A stretch of 22,908 bases of DNA from CAZDDA01 sp964568045 (GTDB lineage Bacteria; Bipolaricaulota; Bipolaricaulia; UBA7950; UBA9294): contig CAZMOL010000017.1 of assembly GCA_964568045.1 (NCBI GenBank), positions 1-22,908 of the forward strand, written 5' to 3'. The notes under the pieces were generated by a model. It saw nothing but the letters and a program-made list of their open reading frames with translations, was not told the DNA's origin and made no database searches. Made by a program: the position numbers and the translations under genes. Position 1 is the stretch's first letter. Each line of letters opens with the position of its first letter. Of this stretch, positions 6,418 through 15,174 are shown in pieces.

Positions 6418-7764
6418 CTAGCGAAGCATGAGGACGTCCATTGCGTCCTCGATCGTGCGAACGGGAACCAACTCGATCTTTGCCGTTGACGAGAGCTTAG
6501 ACACCTCGGGGACGATCGCCCGCTGGTATCCGAGCTTCGCTGCCTCCTTGATCCGCTCACGCAGCTTTCTCACTGCCCGCACCTCTCCCGACAGGCCAAC
6601 CTCACCCGCAAGGACCACTTGGGTCGGAAGGGGCCGGTCACGCAGGCTTGAGACGACCGCCGCGATCACACCCAGGTCGACTGCTCGCTCGCGAGCCTCC
6701 AATCCACCGGCGATGCTCAAGTAAACGTCTGCGCTGCCAGTATGAATGCCCAACCTTCGCTCAATCACAGCCAGGAGCAACAGGACTCGGTTTACGTCCA
6801 ATCCTGTGCAACGTCGCTGGGGAATCCCATAACCTCCGGTTGGGGAGACGAGGGCCTGCAGTTCCACCAGGATGGGTCGAGTGCCCTCAAGAATGGGCAC
6901 GACAACCGAGCCTGCCCGAGGCTCCGCTTGGTGGTCCTCAAGGAAGAATCGGGACGGGTCGGTGATCTCCTTCAACCCGGAAGCCGCCATACGGAAGACA
7001 GCGACCTCGTTTGTCGCTCCGAACCTGTTTTTCACCGAGCGGACAATCCGCACGTCCTCACCCCGACTGCCCTCAAGGTAGATCGCCGCGTCGACCAGAT
7101 GCTCCACTGTCTTCGGTCCAGCGAACGACCCTTCTTTGGTGATGTGCCCAACGAGGAAGGTCACCATCTTCCGCGCCTTGGTGAGGCGAGTCAGGCGGGT
7201 GCTGATCTCCCGCAGCTGTCGCAAGCTCCCTGCCTCACCCGGAGCCGTCTCAGAGACGGTCGTCTGAATAGAATCGATGATCAGCACGCAAGGAGAAATC
7301 CGCTCGACCGCTTCCTCAATGCGGAGAAGGGATTGCTCAGACAGCACGTACACGTGTTCGTTCTCCACTCCGAGGCGGCTCGCTCGCAGTTTGATCTGAG
7401 CCGCCGATTCCTCCCCCGAGACATAAAGAACGTTCCCGTAGCGCTCGGCGAGGCATTGAGCCAATTGGAGCAACAGGGTTGATTTCCCTATCCCCGGCTC
7501 ACCGCCAAACAGGATGACCCCGCCCGGAATGAGTCCGCCCCCCAACAGTCGGTCGATCTCACCGATCCCACTGGTCAGACGGTTGATCTCGCCGAGGTCG
7601 ATCTCGGCGATTGGACGGGGTTCCTCACCGATCCAGGAGGCGGCGGGAGCCTCCGTGCCTTTGTCGATGGATTCTTCTACGAAGGTATCCCACTCGCTGC
7701 AGCTTGGGCAGCGACCGAGCCACTTGACCGATTGATACCCACAGTGACCGCAGTGAAAGGGCAC
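6418..7764 (-). CDS. radA: DNA repair protein RadA (Sms)
   Basis: RadA is a RecA-related helicase that drives branch migration during recombination repair. The 448-aa product has a four-cysteine zinc finger (C5, C8, C19, C22), a Walker A GGEPGIGKST near 85, the RadA-specific KNRFG motif followed by ATNEVAVF, and a C-terminal Lon-protease-like domain (GGLEARERAVDLGVIAAVVSS, GEVGLSGEVRAV). Length is typical. I choose the GTG at 7764 (MPFHCGHCG), one base after the clpC stop, with AGGGG upstream. The frame runs to 7833 but the extra residues are unlike RadA and lie within clpC. Tight linkage to clpC matches the clpC-radA order of Firmicutes and cyanobacteria-like genomes. Confidence 0.95.
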   Translation of the reverse strand: MPFHCGHCGYQSVKWLGRCPSCSEWDTFVEESIDKGTEAPAASWIGEEPRPIAEIDLGEINRLTSGIGEIDRLLGGGLIPGGVILFGGEPGIGKSTLLLQLAQCLAERYGNVLYVSGEESAAQIKLRASRLGVENEHVYVLSEQSLLRIEEAVERISPCVLIIDSIQTTVSETAPGEAGSLRQLREISTRLTRLTKARKMVTFLVGHITKEGSFAGPKTVEHLVDAAIYLEGSRGEDVRIVRSVKNRFGATNEVAVFRMAASGLKEITDPSRFFLEDHQAEPRAGSVVVPILEGTRPILVELQALVSPTGGYGIPQRRCTGLDVNRVLLLLAVIERRLGIHTGSADVYLSIAGGLEARERAVDLGVIAAVVSSLRDRPLPTQVVLAGEVGLSGEVRAVRKLRERIKEAAKLGYQRAIVPEVSKLSSTAKIELVPVRTIEDAMDVLMLR

Positions 7765-7765
7765 G

Positions 7766-10183
7766 CTAATCGCCCCTGGTGAACCGCATCTCCTCTCCGT
7801 CTGCCGTGGCGACGACTGGGGCGCCTTGCTCAAACTCCCCCTGAAGGATCAGCTCTGAGATCGGGTTTTCGATCAACCGTTCGAGCGCCCGCCGCATCGG
7901 GCGCGCGCCGTACCTGGGATCGTACCCCTTTTCGATCAGCAGCTCGCTGGCAGACTCATCCAGTGTCAGGGCGATCGTGTGTTCCTCAAAGAGGCGTTCC
8001 TTGAGTTCGCCGAGCATCAGCTCCGCAATCTGCTTGACCTGCTCGCGCGGCAGTTGGTGGAAAACGATGATGTCGTCCAGGCGATTCATGAATTCCGGCC
8101 GAAAGACCTTCCGGACCTCCCCGATGACCCGATCTTTCATGTCTTGATATGATTCCACCGAATCGATCTCCTGGTCGCTGAACCCAAGGGTGCCGCGATC
8201 GGTGATCATCTCGCTGCCTACGTTGGAGGTCATGATGAGAACACTGTTGCGAAAATCGACACGGCGGCCCTGAGAATCGGTGAGAAGACCATCCTCCATT
8301 ACCTGCAGGAGAATATTGAATACATCGCGATGCGCCTTCTCAATCTCATCAAACAGGATCACTGAGTAAGGGCGATGCCTGACCTTCTCCGTCAGTTCGC
8401 CGGCCTCCTCGTAGCCCACGTAGCCCGGAGGAGCGCCGGTGAGCCGAGACACAGAAAACCGCTCCATGTACTCGGACATGTCAACGCGGATCAGTGCGTC
8501 CACATCACCGAATAGGAACTCAGCTAGAGTCTTTGAAAGCTCCGTCTTTCCCACCCCGGTTGGACCGAGGAACATGAACGCCCCGACTGGTCGTCGCGGG
8601 TTCTTCACCCCAGCGTAGGCCCGGCGGATCGAACGAGAGACCGCTCGCACTGCCTCGTCTTGCCCAATCAAACGCTCGTGGATTCTGTCTTCCATGTTCA
8701 CCAGGCGCGCAGTATCTTCCTGTTGAACGTGCCCCACGGGGACACCGGTCCACATCGAAACCACCTGGGCGATGTCCTTTCCTGTAGCCTGAAGCTCTCC
8801 CGCCTCAAACGATGCCTCACTGGCCTCAGCTACCTTGAGAGAAAGCTCCTGTTTGCGATCGCGCAACTCAGCAGCAGATTCGTAGTCCTGGGACGCGACC
8901 GCTTGGCGCTCCTGCTCATCGAGATCCTCTATCTCAGTCATCAGTCCACGCACGTCCTCCGGCAGAAATGAGCTCTGGAGTTTTATCCTCGCGGCGGTTT
9001 CGTCAATCAGGTCGATCGCCTTGTCGGGAAGGAACTGATCGGTGACGTACCGATCGGAGAGACGTGCGGCTTGATAGAGGGCATCATCACTGATCTTTAC
9101 GCCATGGTGCTTCTCATAGTGCGGTCGAAGCCCCATCAGGATCTTCACCGTTTCCTCTACGTTGGGCTCCTCAATCAAGACTGTCTTGAAGCGCCGTTTC
9201 AGCGCGGGGTCTTTCTCGACCGATTTGCGATACTCGTCCAGGGTTGCAGTTCCGATGCACTGAATCGCCCCGGAGGCAAGCGGCGGCTTTAGAATGGATG
9301 AGGCATCGATAGCGCCCTCTGCTCCACCTGCACCGACCACGGTTTGCAGCTCGTCAATAAACAGGATTGTGTTGTTCGCCTCGATGACCTGATCGATCAG
9401 GTTCTTCAGACGCTGCTCGAATTCTCCTCGGTATTTCGTTCCAGCTACAATGGAGGCCATGTCCAGCTCAATGATCTCTTTGGACCGCAACAGAGTGGGG
9501 ACGTCTCCGTCCGCAATCCGTTGCGCGAGGCCTTCGACGATGGCCGTCTTGCCTACCCCGGATTCACCGATCAACGCCGGGTTATTCTTCTTCCGACGCG
9601 TGAGTGTCTGAATGATCCGCTCCATCTCCCCCTCACGGCCAATCACGGGATCCAAATGGCCTTCCTCGGCTTCCTGTACCAGGTTGCGGCCAAACTCCGC
9701 TGGTTCCCCTTTCTTCTGTGTGCGACGCGAGGAGCGAATCGCCATCCCAATCCCGGATGATGGAAGGAAGTACGCACGGGTCTTAGCCAGGTCGATCTCC
9801 AGGTGAAGGAGGATTGCTGCTCCAGTCCCCTCTCCCTCGCGTAGCATGCCCATTAGCAGGTGTTCGGGGCGGATTGTGTTCTGCCCTGCACGACGCGCCT
9901 CCTCAAAACTGATCTTCATCACCCGCTTCAGTCGTGGTGTCGGCTCAAGGTCATCGGCAGAGAGCTTGACCTCTCCGCGACCCTTCTCCTCCTCCAACAG
10001 CGAGGCCACCTTTTCATAGGTGGCTCCGTGGGTAGTGAGGAACCGGTGGACGTCGCTTCCTTTCATCTTCAAGAAGGCAAGCAGGAGATGCTCGGTTCCG
10101 ACATAGCTGTGCTGCCATTGTTCGGCTTCTTCCTGAGAGATGGCGATGATCTCCATCGACTCGCGTGAGAACCGATCATACAT
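7766..10183 (-). CDS. clpC: ATP-dependent Clp protease ATP-binding subunit ClpC
   Basis: This 805-aa Hsp100/AAA+ unfoldase feeds substrates into ClpP. It contains two Clp-N repeats (about 1-140) and a first AAA+ module with Walker A GESGVGKT (206-213) and Walker B ILFIDE ending at 278. A middle domain with a UVR-like DYESAAELRDRKQEL (about 432-446) follows. The second AAA+ module has Walker A GPTGVGKT (540-547) and the loop LGF (666-668) that docks ClpP. Length and the UVR segment favour ClpC over ClpA or ClpB. Small departures from consensus are DELQT for the usual DELHT and LKPPLA for LKPALA. No ctsR, mcsA or mcsB lies next to it. AGGAGG precedes the ATG by five bases, and the gene is first of an operon with radA and punA. 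Confidence 0.96.
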   Translation of the reverse strand: MYDRFSRESMEIIAISQEEAEQWQHSYVGTEHLLLAFLKMKGSDVHRFLTTHGATYEKVASLLEEEKGRGEVKLSADDLEPTPRLKRVMKISFEEARRAGQNTIRPEHLLMGMLREGEGTGAAILLHLEIDLAKTRAYFLPSSGIGMAIRSSRRTQKKGEPAEFGRNLVQEAEEGHLDPVIGREGEMERIIQTLTRRKKNNPALIGESGVGKTAIVEGLAQRIADGDVPTLLRSKEIIELDMASIVAGTKYRGEFEQRLKNLIDQVIEANNTILFIDELQTVVGAGGAEGAIDASSILKPPLASGAIQCIGTATLDEYRKSVEKDPALKRRFKTVLIEEPNVEETVKILMGLRPHYEKHHGVKISDDALYQAARLSDRYVTDQFLPDKAIDLIDETAARIKLQSSFLPEDVRGLMTEIEDLDEQERQAVASQDYESAAELRDRKQELSLKVAEASEASFEAGELQATGKDIAQVVSMWTGVPVGHVQQEDTARLVNMEDRIHERLIGQDEAVRAVSRSIRRAYAGVKNPRRPVGAFMFLGPTGVGKTELSKTLAEFLFGDVDALIRVDMSEYMERFSVSRLTGAPPGYVGYEEAGELTEKVRHRPYSVILFDEIEKAHRDVFNILLQVMEDGLLTDSQGRRVDFRNSVLIMTSNVGSEMITDRGTLGFSDQEIDSVESYQDMKDRVIGEVRKVFRPEFMNRLDDIIVFHQLPREQVKQIAELMLGELKERLFEEHTIALTLDESASELLIEKGYDPRYGARPMRRALERLIENPISELILQGEFEQGAPVVATADGEEMRFTRGD

Positions 10184-10222
10184 GTCTGCCTCCTGTAGAC
10201 CCTATCAGGTCTTGAGTTTCAG

Positions 10223-10250
10223 AGTATACTGGTCGCCTCATTCTCCGCAA
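10223..10250 (-). promoter_or_regulatory. promoter of the clpC-radA-punA operon
   Basis: On the minus strand there is a -35 TTGCGG (10250-10245), a 16-base spacer and a -10 TATACT (10228-10223). It begins just past the pth stop. The leader holds a small dyad AGACC-CTATCA-GGTCT between the -10 and the RBS, a possible operator. No clear CIRCE or CtsR heptad repeat was found. Confidence 0.5.
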
Positions 10251-10254
10251 CTCG

Positions 10255-10809
10255 CTACGTGCGGTTGAAGCGGTTCATGACGGCATTTACGTCCCCAGTA
10301 CAGAACAGCGACACCGCCTCGGCCGCTCGCCGGAGAGTAGGAACCAACCGCTTCCACTCCTGCGGAGTGAAGCGACCCAGCACATACGCCACCGTGTCCG
10401 AGGATCGCGGCTCAACTCCAATCCCAATACGCAACCTGGGGATGTTCTCATCCTTCAGTGCAGACAGAATGGAGATCATCCCCTTGTGCGATCCCGCACC
10501 GCCACCTGGAAGAATGCGCATTGTCCCGAAGGCAAGGTCAAGGTCATCATAGACGATCAGTGCGTTCTCCAGCGGAATCTGAAACTGATCAACGATCGCT
10601 TTGACCGCCTGGCCGCTTTCATTTATGTAGGTCATTGGTTTGACCAACAAAAGGTTTTCCAAACGATATACCAGAGAGTAACCAGTAATCCGACCCTTGT
10701 TGCGAATGTGATTGACCCTACGGTAGAGGTCAATCACTTGAAACCCAACGTTATGGCGGGCCAGCGAGTACTTCAGCCCGGGATTCCCCAGCCCAAAGAC
10801 GGCCTTCAA
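10255..10809 (-). CDS. pth: peptidyl-tRNA hydrolase
   Basis: Pth cleaves peptidyl-tRNA released from stalled ribosomes so that the tRNA can be reused. The 184-aa product has GLGNPG with N9, the catalytic H19 in RHNVGF, the M-Y-N-ESG stretch with N63, and YDDLDL with D88 corresponding to the essential aspartate of the E. coli enzyme. The glycine-rich GGGAGSHKGM carries lysine where E. coli has asparagine, a variation also seen in other bacterial Pth. The start is a TTG directly after the rplY TGA (TGATTG), with AAGGGG upstream, so translation is probably coupled. It closes the glmU-prs-rplY-pth operon, an arrangement shared with Bacillus and relatives. Confidence 0.93.
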   Translation of the reverse strand: MKAVFGLGNPGLKYSLARHNVGFQVIDLYRRVNHIRNKGRITGYSLVYRLENLLLVKPMTYINESGQAVKAIVDQFQIPLENALIVYDDLDLAFGTMRILPGGGAGSHKGMISILSALKDENIPRLRIGIGVEPRSSDTVAYVLGRFTPQEWKRLVPTLRRAAEAVSLFCTGDVNAVMNRFNRT

Positions 10810-11642
10810 TCACTCCCCTTCTTCGGCCGATACTGCCTGTGTCGCTTCGCCCTCTGCGGCGGGCTGCTCCTCAGTGGTGGCTTCTTCCTCGGTGATGGCC
10901 TCTTCCTCGAGTCCTTCCTCGGGAATCTCGACAACCTCGGCACGGCGCGGCGCCACGATCGTCGCCAGCGCCCTCTCCGGTGGAAGAAGCGGTTCGACCT
11001 CACCGAAGTCAACATCCCTCACACGAATCGCCTCTCCCAGTTCGAGATTGCTCACGTCAGCAGTGACAAGAGGCGGAATATCCTTGGGCAGACCGTNNNN
11101 NNNNNNNNNNNNNNNNNNNNNNNNNNNNNNNNNNNNNNNNNNNNNNNNNNNNNNNNNNNNNNNNNNNNNNNNNNNNNNNNNNNNNNNNNNNNNNNNTCGA
11201 GATTGCTCACGTCAGCAGTGACAAGAGGCGGAATATCCTTGGGCAGACCGTGCACCAGAATCGTCCGAAACAGCACGTTTAGCACACCACCGGCTTTGAC
11301 CCCAGGGGACTCTCCCAAGATCTTGAAGGGGACATGTAGCTTGAGAGGGTGGCCGATATCAGGATGATAGAAGTCAACGTGAACCGGCGTGTCAGTGATC
11401 GGGTTATACTGAATCTCCTTAACGAACACGTCGAGCTTCTTGGCCTTCTTCCCGTCCTTGATCGAAAGATCGATTCGCGAGCTTCGTGTGATCTTAGAGA
11501 ATAGAGACTGAAGATCTTTCTTGTCGATGGCAATCGGCATGCTCTCGATCGTAGGACCATAGACCACCGCGGGGACATACCCTTGTTCGCGAAGGGCGTT
11601 TGCTTTTTCGCCTCTTCGTGGCTGTGCTTTCAGTACTGGCAT
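10810..11642 (-). CDS. rplY: 50S ribosomal protein L25/general stress protein Ctc, split by a false assembly gap
   Basis: Ctc-type L25 binds 5S rRNA in the large subunit. The N-terminal part reads from the ATG at 11642, preceded by AGGAG, and shows LKAQPRRGEKANALREQGYVPAVVYG, YNPITDTPVHVDFY and the beta-rich VPFKILGESPGVKAGG. Translation then meets 100 Ns. The bases on both sides of the gap share an identical 55-base stretch (11042-11096 and 11197-11251). Joining 11642-11197 to 11041-10810 gives an uninterrupted 225-aa protein passing through TADVSNLELGEAIRV. It ends in a strongly acidic tail rich in EEE and EA, usual for the Ctc form. It begins 13 bases after prs ends and its TGA touches the pth TTG start. 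Confidence 0.93.
11042..11251. other. artefactual scaffold gap with duplicated 55-bp flanks
   Basis: Positions 11097-11196 are 100 Ns. The 55 bases before the gap (11042-11096, from TCGAGATTG to CAGACCGT) are repeated exactly after it (11197-11251). Removing one copy and the Ns (155 bases) restores the rplY frame. An overlap of 55 bases is what two contig ends from a de Bruijn assembly with k=55 would share. Confidence 0.93.
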
Positions 11643-11655
11643 ATCGGCTCCTGTG

Positions 11656-12624
11656 CTAATAATGCGGAAAGAGGTGGCTTACCGACTTGTACTCAAAAAT
11701 CTGCCGTATGGTCTTAGCGAGATGCTCTCCAACGGAGACGTATTCCACAAAATCGCTCTTCTCCGCGTCTTGGTGGCAGATGGTATTGGTTGCCACAATC
11801 TTTTTCAAGGATGAGTGTTCCAACGCTTCGAGCGCCCCGGTGGAGAAGACACCGTGTGTACAACAGGCGGATACCTCGCGTGCCCCGTGTTCGAGAAGGG
11901 TCTGTGCTCCTCTGATCAGGGTGTTGCCGGAGGAGACGATGTCATCAACGATAATGACCCGTCGGTCCTCGACGTCGCCGATGACGCGCATCACTTTCAC
12001 CTCTGTTCCTGCGGCGTCTCCGTCGGGGGGACGACGCTTTTCCAGGACCGCCAACGGGAGATCGAGTTGCTCGGCGACGCTGCGTGCCCGCGCCGTCCCC
12101 CCGACATCGGGAGAGACGACAACTGCCTCCGCAGCATTCATTCCCACTCCGCTGTAGTAGGAAGCAAAGATAGGATCGGAACGAAGGTTGTCAACCGGTA
12201 TGTTGAAAAAACCCTGAATCTGTCCGGCGTGGAGATCCATTGTCAAAACGCGGTCTGCTCCGGCTGTCTCGATCAGGTTCGCCACGAGTCTAGCCGTAAT
12301 CGGAACGCGCCCTGTGTGTTTCCGGTCCTGGCGGCCATATCCGTAGTAGGGGATGACCGCGATCACCTGTCGTGCCGAAGCACGGCGCAGGGCATCAATG
12401 ATGATCAACAGTTCCATCAGATGATCGTTGACCGGTGGACTGGTCGGTTGGATAACGAACACATCGGCCCCACGAACCGTCTCGCGAATCCGCACCCGGA
12501 TCTCTCCGTCGTTGAATCGCTCGACAGCCGTCTCACAGAGATCAACGCCCAGCACGTTTGAAATCTCCCGTGCCAACTGGATGTTGGCGTTACCGGTGAT
12601 GAGTTTTAGCTCCCTGCCAATCAT
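11656..12624 (-). CDS. prs: ribose-phosphate pyrophosphokinase (PRPP synthase, class I)
   Basis: The enzyme makes 5-phosphoribosyl-1-pyrophosphate from ribose-5-phosphate and ATP for purine, pyrimidine, histidine, tryptophan and NAD synthesis. The 322-aa product has the ATP-site PYYGYGRQDRK, the metal-binding MDLHAGQIQGFF, the catalytic flexible loop LEKRRPP with its KR pair, and the PRPP-binding loop VDDIVSSGNTL. The flexible loop is slightly lengthened by PDGDAAGTEV compared with the Bacillus enzyme. The ATG overlaps the glmU TGA as ATGA (12621-12624), indicating translational coupling. Pairing with glmU is conserved in many Gram-positive genomes and supplies nucleotide sugar and PRPP from one transcript. 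Confidence 0.96.
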   Translation of the reverse strand: MIGRELKLITGNANIQLAREISNVLGVDLCETAVERFNDGEIRVRIRETVRGADVFVIQPTSPPVNDHLMELLIIIDALRRASARQVIAVIPYYGYGRQDRKHTGRVPITARLVANLIETAGADRVLTMDLHAGQIQGFFNIPVDNLRSDPIFASYYSGVGMNAAEAVVVSPDVGGTARARSVAEQLDLPLAVLEKRRPPDGDAAGTEVKVMRVIGDVEDRRVIIVDDIVSSGNTLIRGAQTLLEHGAREVSACCTHGVFSTGALEALEHSSLKKIVATNTICHQDAEKSDFVEYVSVGEHLAKTIRQIFEYKSVSHLFPHY

Positions 12625-14012
12625 TGCTCCTCTTCGGCCTCCTTGGGTGTTTGCGGTGCTTGCTTCGGTCTCCGGACTACCTGTTGGGCGCGGCCAAGAC
12701 CGAGGGATCCCGGTGGAACGTCTTCGGTGATGGTCGATCCTGCTCCGATGATTGCGTCGTCACCGATTGTCAGTGGGGCAACGAGAGAGGTGTTGCTCCC
12801 AACAAAGGCCCGATCGCCTATCGTCGTACGGTGCTTCCGCTTGCCGTCGAAGTTACAGGTGATGGTCCCTGCTCCAATGTTGACGTCCTCTCCTATCTCC
12901 GCATCGCCCAGATAGGCGAGATGCCCCGCTTTCGCGCCACGTCTTATCCGCGATGCCTTTACTTCCACGAAGTTGCCAATCCGCGTATTCGGACCGACAT
13001 CCGACCCCGGACGCAGATGGGCAAAAGGGCCGACCGTGCAACCACTACGAACCCGCGCACCCTCAACGGCGGCATACCATATCCGGCAGTTGTCCTCAAC
13101 GGTCGAGCTGTCGATCCATGCGTCCGGGCCGATCGTGCAGTTCTCCCCGATGGACGTGTCTTGGCGCAAGTACGTCCCGGGCAGCACCTCGGTATCCATT
13201 CCGATCGTCACTCCGAAGTCGATGTGAATCCGTTCCGGATCGACAATCGTTACCCCTGCTTCCATGTGATCATCTGCGATTCGCCGTCGCATCAGCCCCT
13301 CGGCAATGATAAGCTCGCCACGGGAGTCAACTCTCATCACGCACTGCTCATCGGCCAGCTTAACCGCACCCACTCTCCTTCCCCCTCCACGATACCGCTC
13401 GGCCAAGTCGGTCACGGATATCTCCCGTTGGCCGCTTGCGGCATCAAGTGCCGCCAGCGACTCCCACATGAACGCATCATTGCGTATGCAATAGACACCT
13501 GTATTTGCCTCGGTGATGTCGAGCTCCTCCTCTGTGGCATCGCGGACTTCCACGATCTTGATCGGCTCTCCGCGGCGATCGTGCACCAGGCGGCCGTAGC
13601 CACCCGGAGCAGCGAGGTTCACTGTGAGCACAGAGAGGTCGGCCCGGGCTTCCAGGTGTTGGGTAAGAAGATCCTGAAGAACCGCCGCAGTGAGTAGTGG
13701 CAAGTTGCCGGGAACGATCATCAGCGTTTCACTAGAAGTGCACCCTCTGGTCTGAAGGACCGCATGTCCGGTGCCGCGAGGTTCGCACTGCTGTACGAAA
13801 CCCACCTCTTCTCCATCCAACTCGGCTTTCACATCATCTGCGGAATCGCCGATAACAACGAGAATTTCCTTGGCAACAAGTCCTTGTGCGGCCGCAAGGA
13901 CGCACCGGAGGATCGACCAACCGCAGACGCGGTGAAGGACCTCGTTCCGCGCTGATTTCATGCGGACTGCCTTACCTGTCGCCAAGATGACTATAGTCAG
14001 ATCATGCGCCAT
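12621..14012 (-). CDS. glmU: GlmU-type protein: intact glucosamine-1-phosphate acetyltransferase domain, altered uridylyltransferase domain
   Basis: GlmU normally acetylates glucosamine-1-phosphate and then couples it to UTP to give UDP-GlcNAc for peptidoglycan and lipid A. The 463-aa product (start ATG 14012) has both domains. The C-terminal left-handed beta-helix keeps its acetyltransferase residues: AHLRPG, NFVEVKAS, KAGHLAYLGDAEIG and NFDG. The N-terminal nucleotidyltransferase keeps RGTGHA, GGYGRLV, KIVEVRDA and EANTGVY. Its signature, however, is LATGKAVRM instead of LAAGKGTRM, and the lysine of PKVLH is glutamate (E24, NEVLH). The metal aspartate of GD-PL is asparagine (N103, GNLPLL), and the second metal-ligand asparagine aligns with D229. 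The frame is continuous, so these are substitutions rather than a shift. Catalysis by the first domain is doubtful. It is the first gene of the operon; the start is uncertain because no strong RBS is seen. Confidence 0.9.
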   Translation of the reverse strand: MAHDLTIVILATGKAVRMKSARNEVLHRVCGWSILRCVLAAAQGLVAKEILVVIGDSADDVKAELDGEEVGFVQQCEPRGTGHAVLQTRGCTSSETLMIVPGNLPLLTAAVLQDLLTQHLEARADLSVLTVNLAAPGGYGRLVHDRRGEPIKIVEVRDATEEELDITEANTGVYCIRNDAFMWESLAALDAASGQREISVTDLAERYRGGGRRVGAVKLADEQCVMRVDSRGELIIAEGLMRRRIADDHMEAGVTIVDPERIHIDFGVTIGMDTEVLPGTYLRQDTSIGENCTIGPDAWIDSSTVEDNCRIWYAAVEGARVRSGCTVGPFAHLRPGSDVGPNTRIGNFVEVKASRIRRGAKAGHLAYLGDAEIGEDVNIGAGTITCNFDGKRKHRTTIGDRAFVGSNTSLVAPLTIGDDAIIGAGSTITEDVPPGSLGLGRAQQVVRRPKQAPQTPKEAEEEQ

Positions 14013-14028
14013 CGAGCACCCGATAAAC

Positions 14029-14058
14029 ATGTTACGACACAGCCGGCAAAGCAATCAA
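14029..14058 (-). promoter_or_regulatory. candidate promoter of the glmU-prs-rplY-pth operon
   Basis: On the minus strand there is a -35 TTGATT (14058-14053), an 18-base spacer and a -10 TAACAT (14034-14029). Each matches consensus at four of six. It would give a very short leader before the ATG at 14012 and would exclude the upstream in-frame starts at 14030 and 14054. Confidence 0.3.
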
Positions 14059-14069
14059 CTCAATCCTGG

Positions 14070-14099
14070 TTGCGGTTGCCAGAGCCACACACGTATACT
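14070..14099 (+). promoter_or_regulatory. candidate promoter of trpS
   Basis: There is a -35 TTGCGG (14070-14075), an 18-base spacer and a -10 TATACT (14094-14099), about 30 bases before the ATG. The same two hexamers occur in the clpC promoter. No T-box leader or trp attenuator fits in this short space. Confidence 0.45.
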
Positions 14100-14129
14100 T
14101 CTCAAGAATCCGTCAAGAGGAGACATGCG

Positions 14130-15119
14130 ATGGTAGAGCGGTTGTTCTCAGGAATTCAGCCAACCGGTACCTTGCACATCGGAAACTACTTCGGTGCGGT
14201 CCGCAATTGGGCTGCATTGCAGGCCGATCACGAGTGCGTGTACTGCATCGTGGACTATCACGCGATTACCGCGGAGATCGAGCCTAGGACCTTGCGTGCG
14301 GCATCGCGGGCGATGGCTATCGATCTCATGGCTTGTGGAATCGATCCAGAGCGCTCGATCATTTTCGTGCAGTCCGCAGTTCCCGAACACACTGAACTTG
14401 CCTGGATCCTCGGCTGCGTCACCTCCTATGGCGACCTATCCCGGATGACTCAATTCAAAGAGAAATCTGCAGGAACGGAGTTCGTGTCAGCCGGGCTGTT
14501 CGCCTACCCCGTGCTGCAGGCAGCAGACATACTGCTCTACCGCGCGGATGGCGTTCCCGTCGGTGAGGATCAGGTGCAACATCTCGAGCTGTCGAGGCGT
14601 GCAGCGCGGCGTTTCAATGCCCGCTTCGGCGAGTTCTTTCCCGAGCCTGAAGCGATCGTGGGAAAAGGTGCACGGATCATGTCTTTGGCCGATCCAACCC
14701 AGAAGATGAGCAAAAGCACCGGGGAGGCCCACTACGTCGGGGTGATGGAAGAGGAAGCCTCAATACGAAAGAAGGTCCGCTCCGCCGTTACCGACGTCGG
14801 CCTAACTCCTGGAGCAGACATGTCACCCGGCGTCGCAAACCTGTTTGAGATCCTCGAGCTATCCACAACCCTTTCGGAAAATACATCGGTGGTGGCGGAG
14901 CTACGTCAGGAGTTCGCGGCTGGCCACTTGATGTACTCTCGATTGAAGGATGCTGTCTTCGAATACCTAATGAGCGTCCTGCGCCCAATCCAGGCGCGGC
15001 GTGCCGAGCTTGAGGCCTCGGGAACGGTTGAGAAGACTCTCGCTCGGGGCGCAGAGAAAGCAAGGGCCATCGCACAAGCGAACATTGCCGCTGTGCGAGA
15101 GCTGGCCGGTCTTGGATAG
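14130..15119 (+). CDS. trpS: tryptophan-tRNA ligase
   Basis: This class I aminoacyl-tRNA synthetase charges tRNA-Trp. The 329-aa product has FSGIQPTGTLHIGNYFGA with the HIGH-type motif HIGN (16-19), the family stretch FVQSAVPEHTELAWIL, PVLQAADILLYRADGVPVGEDQVQH, and the second signature KMSKS in DPTQKMSKSTGE. Length matches bacterial TrpRS (about 325-340). The ATG at 14130 lies seven bases after GAGGAG; the open frame extends further upstream but the added residues are unlike TrpRS and overlap the opposite-strand promoter. It is divergent from the glmU operon, with 117 bases between the two start codons. No terminator with a T tract is visible downstream. Confidence 0.95.
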   Translation: MVERLFSGIQPTGTLHIGNYFGAVRNWAALQADHECVYCIVDYHAITAEIEPRTLRAASRAMAIDLMACGIDPERSIIFVQSAVPEHTELAWILGCVTSYGDLSRMTQFKEKSAGTEFVSAGLFAYPVLQAADILLYRADGVPVGEDQVQHLELSRRAARRFNARFGEFFPEPEAIVGKGARIMSLADPTQKMSKSTGEAHYVGVMEEEASIRKKVRSAVTDVGLTPGADMSPGVANLFEILELSTTLSENTSVVAELRQEFAAGHLMYSRLKDAVFEYLMSVLRPIQARRAELEASGTVEKTLARGAEKARAIAQANIAAVRELAGLG

Positions 15120-15174
15120 CCTTTACATCCTTCAGGTCCTGTAGTCTCCCAGTTGATCTGCGACATTCGCTAGG

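Noticed and set aside
11052..11221. Two separate L25-like genes on either side of the Ns
   Set aside because: The duplicated 55-base flanks and the restored frame show that they are one gene.
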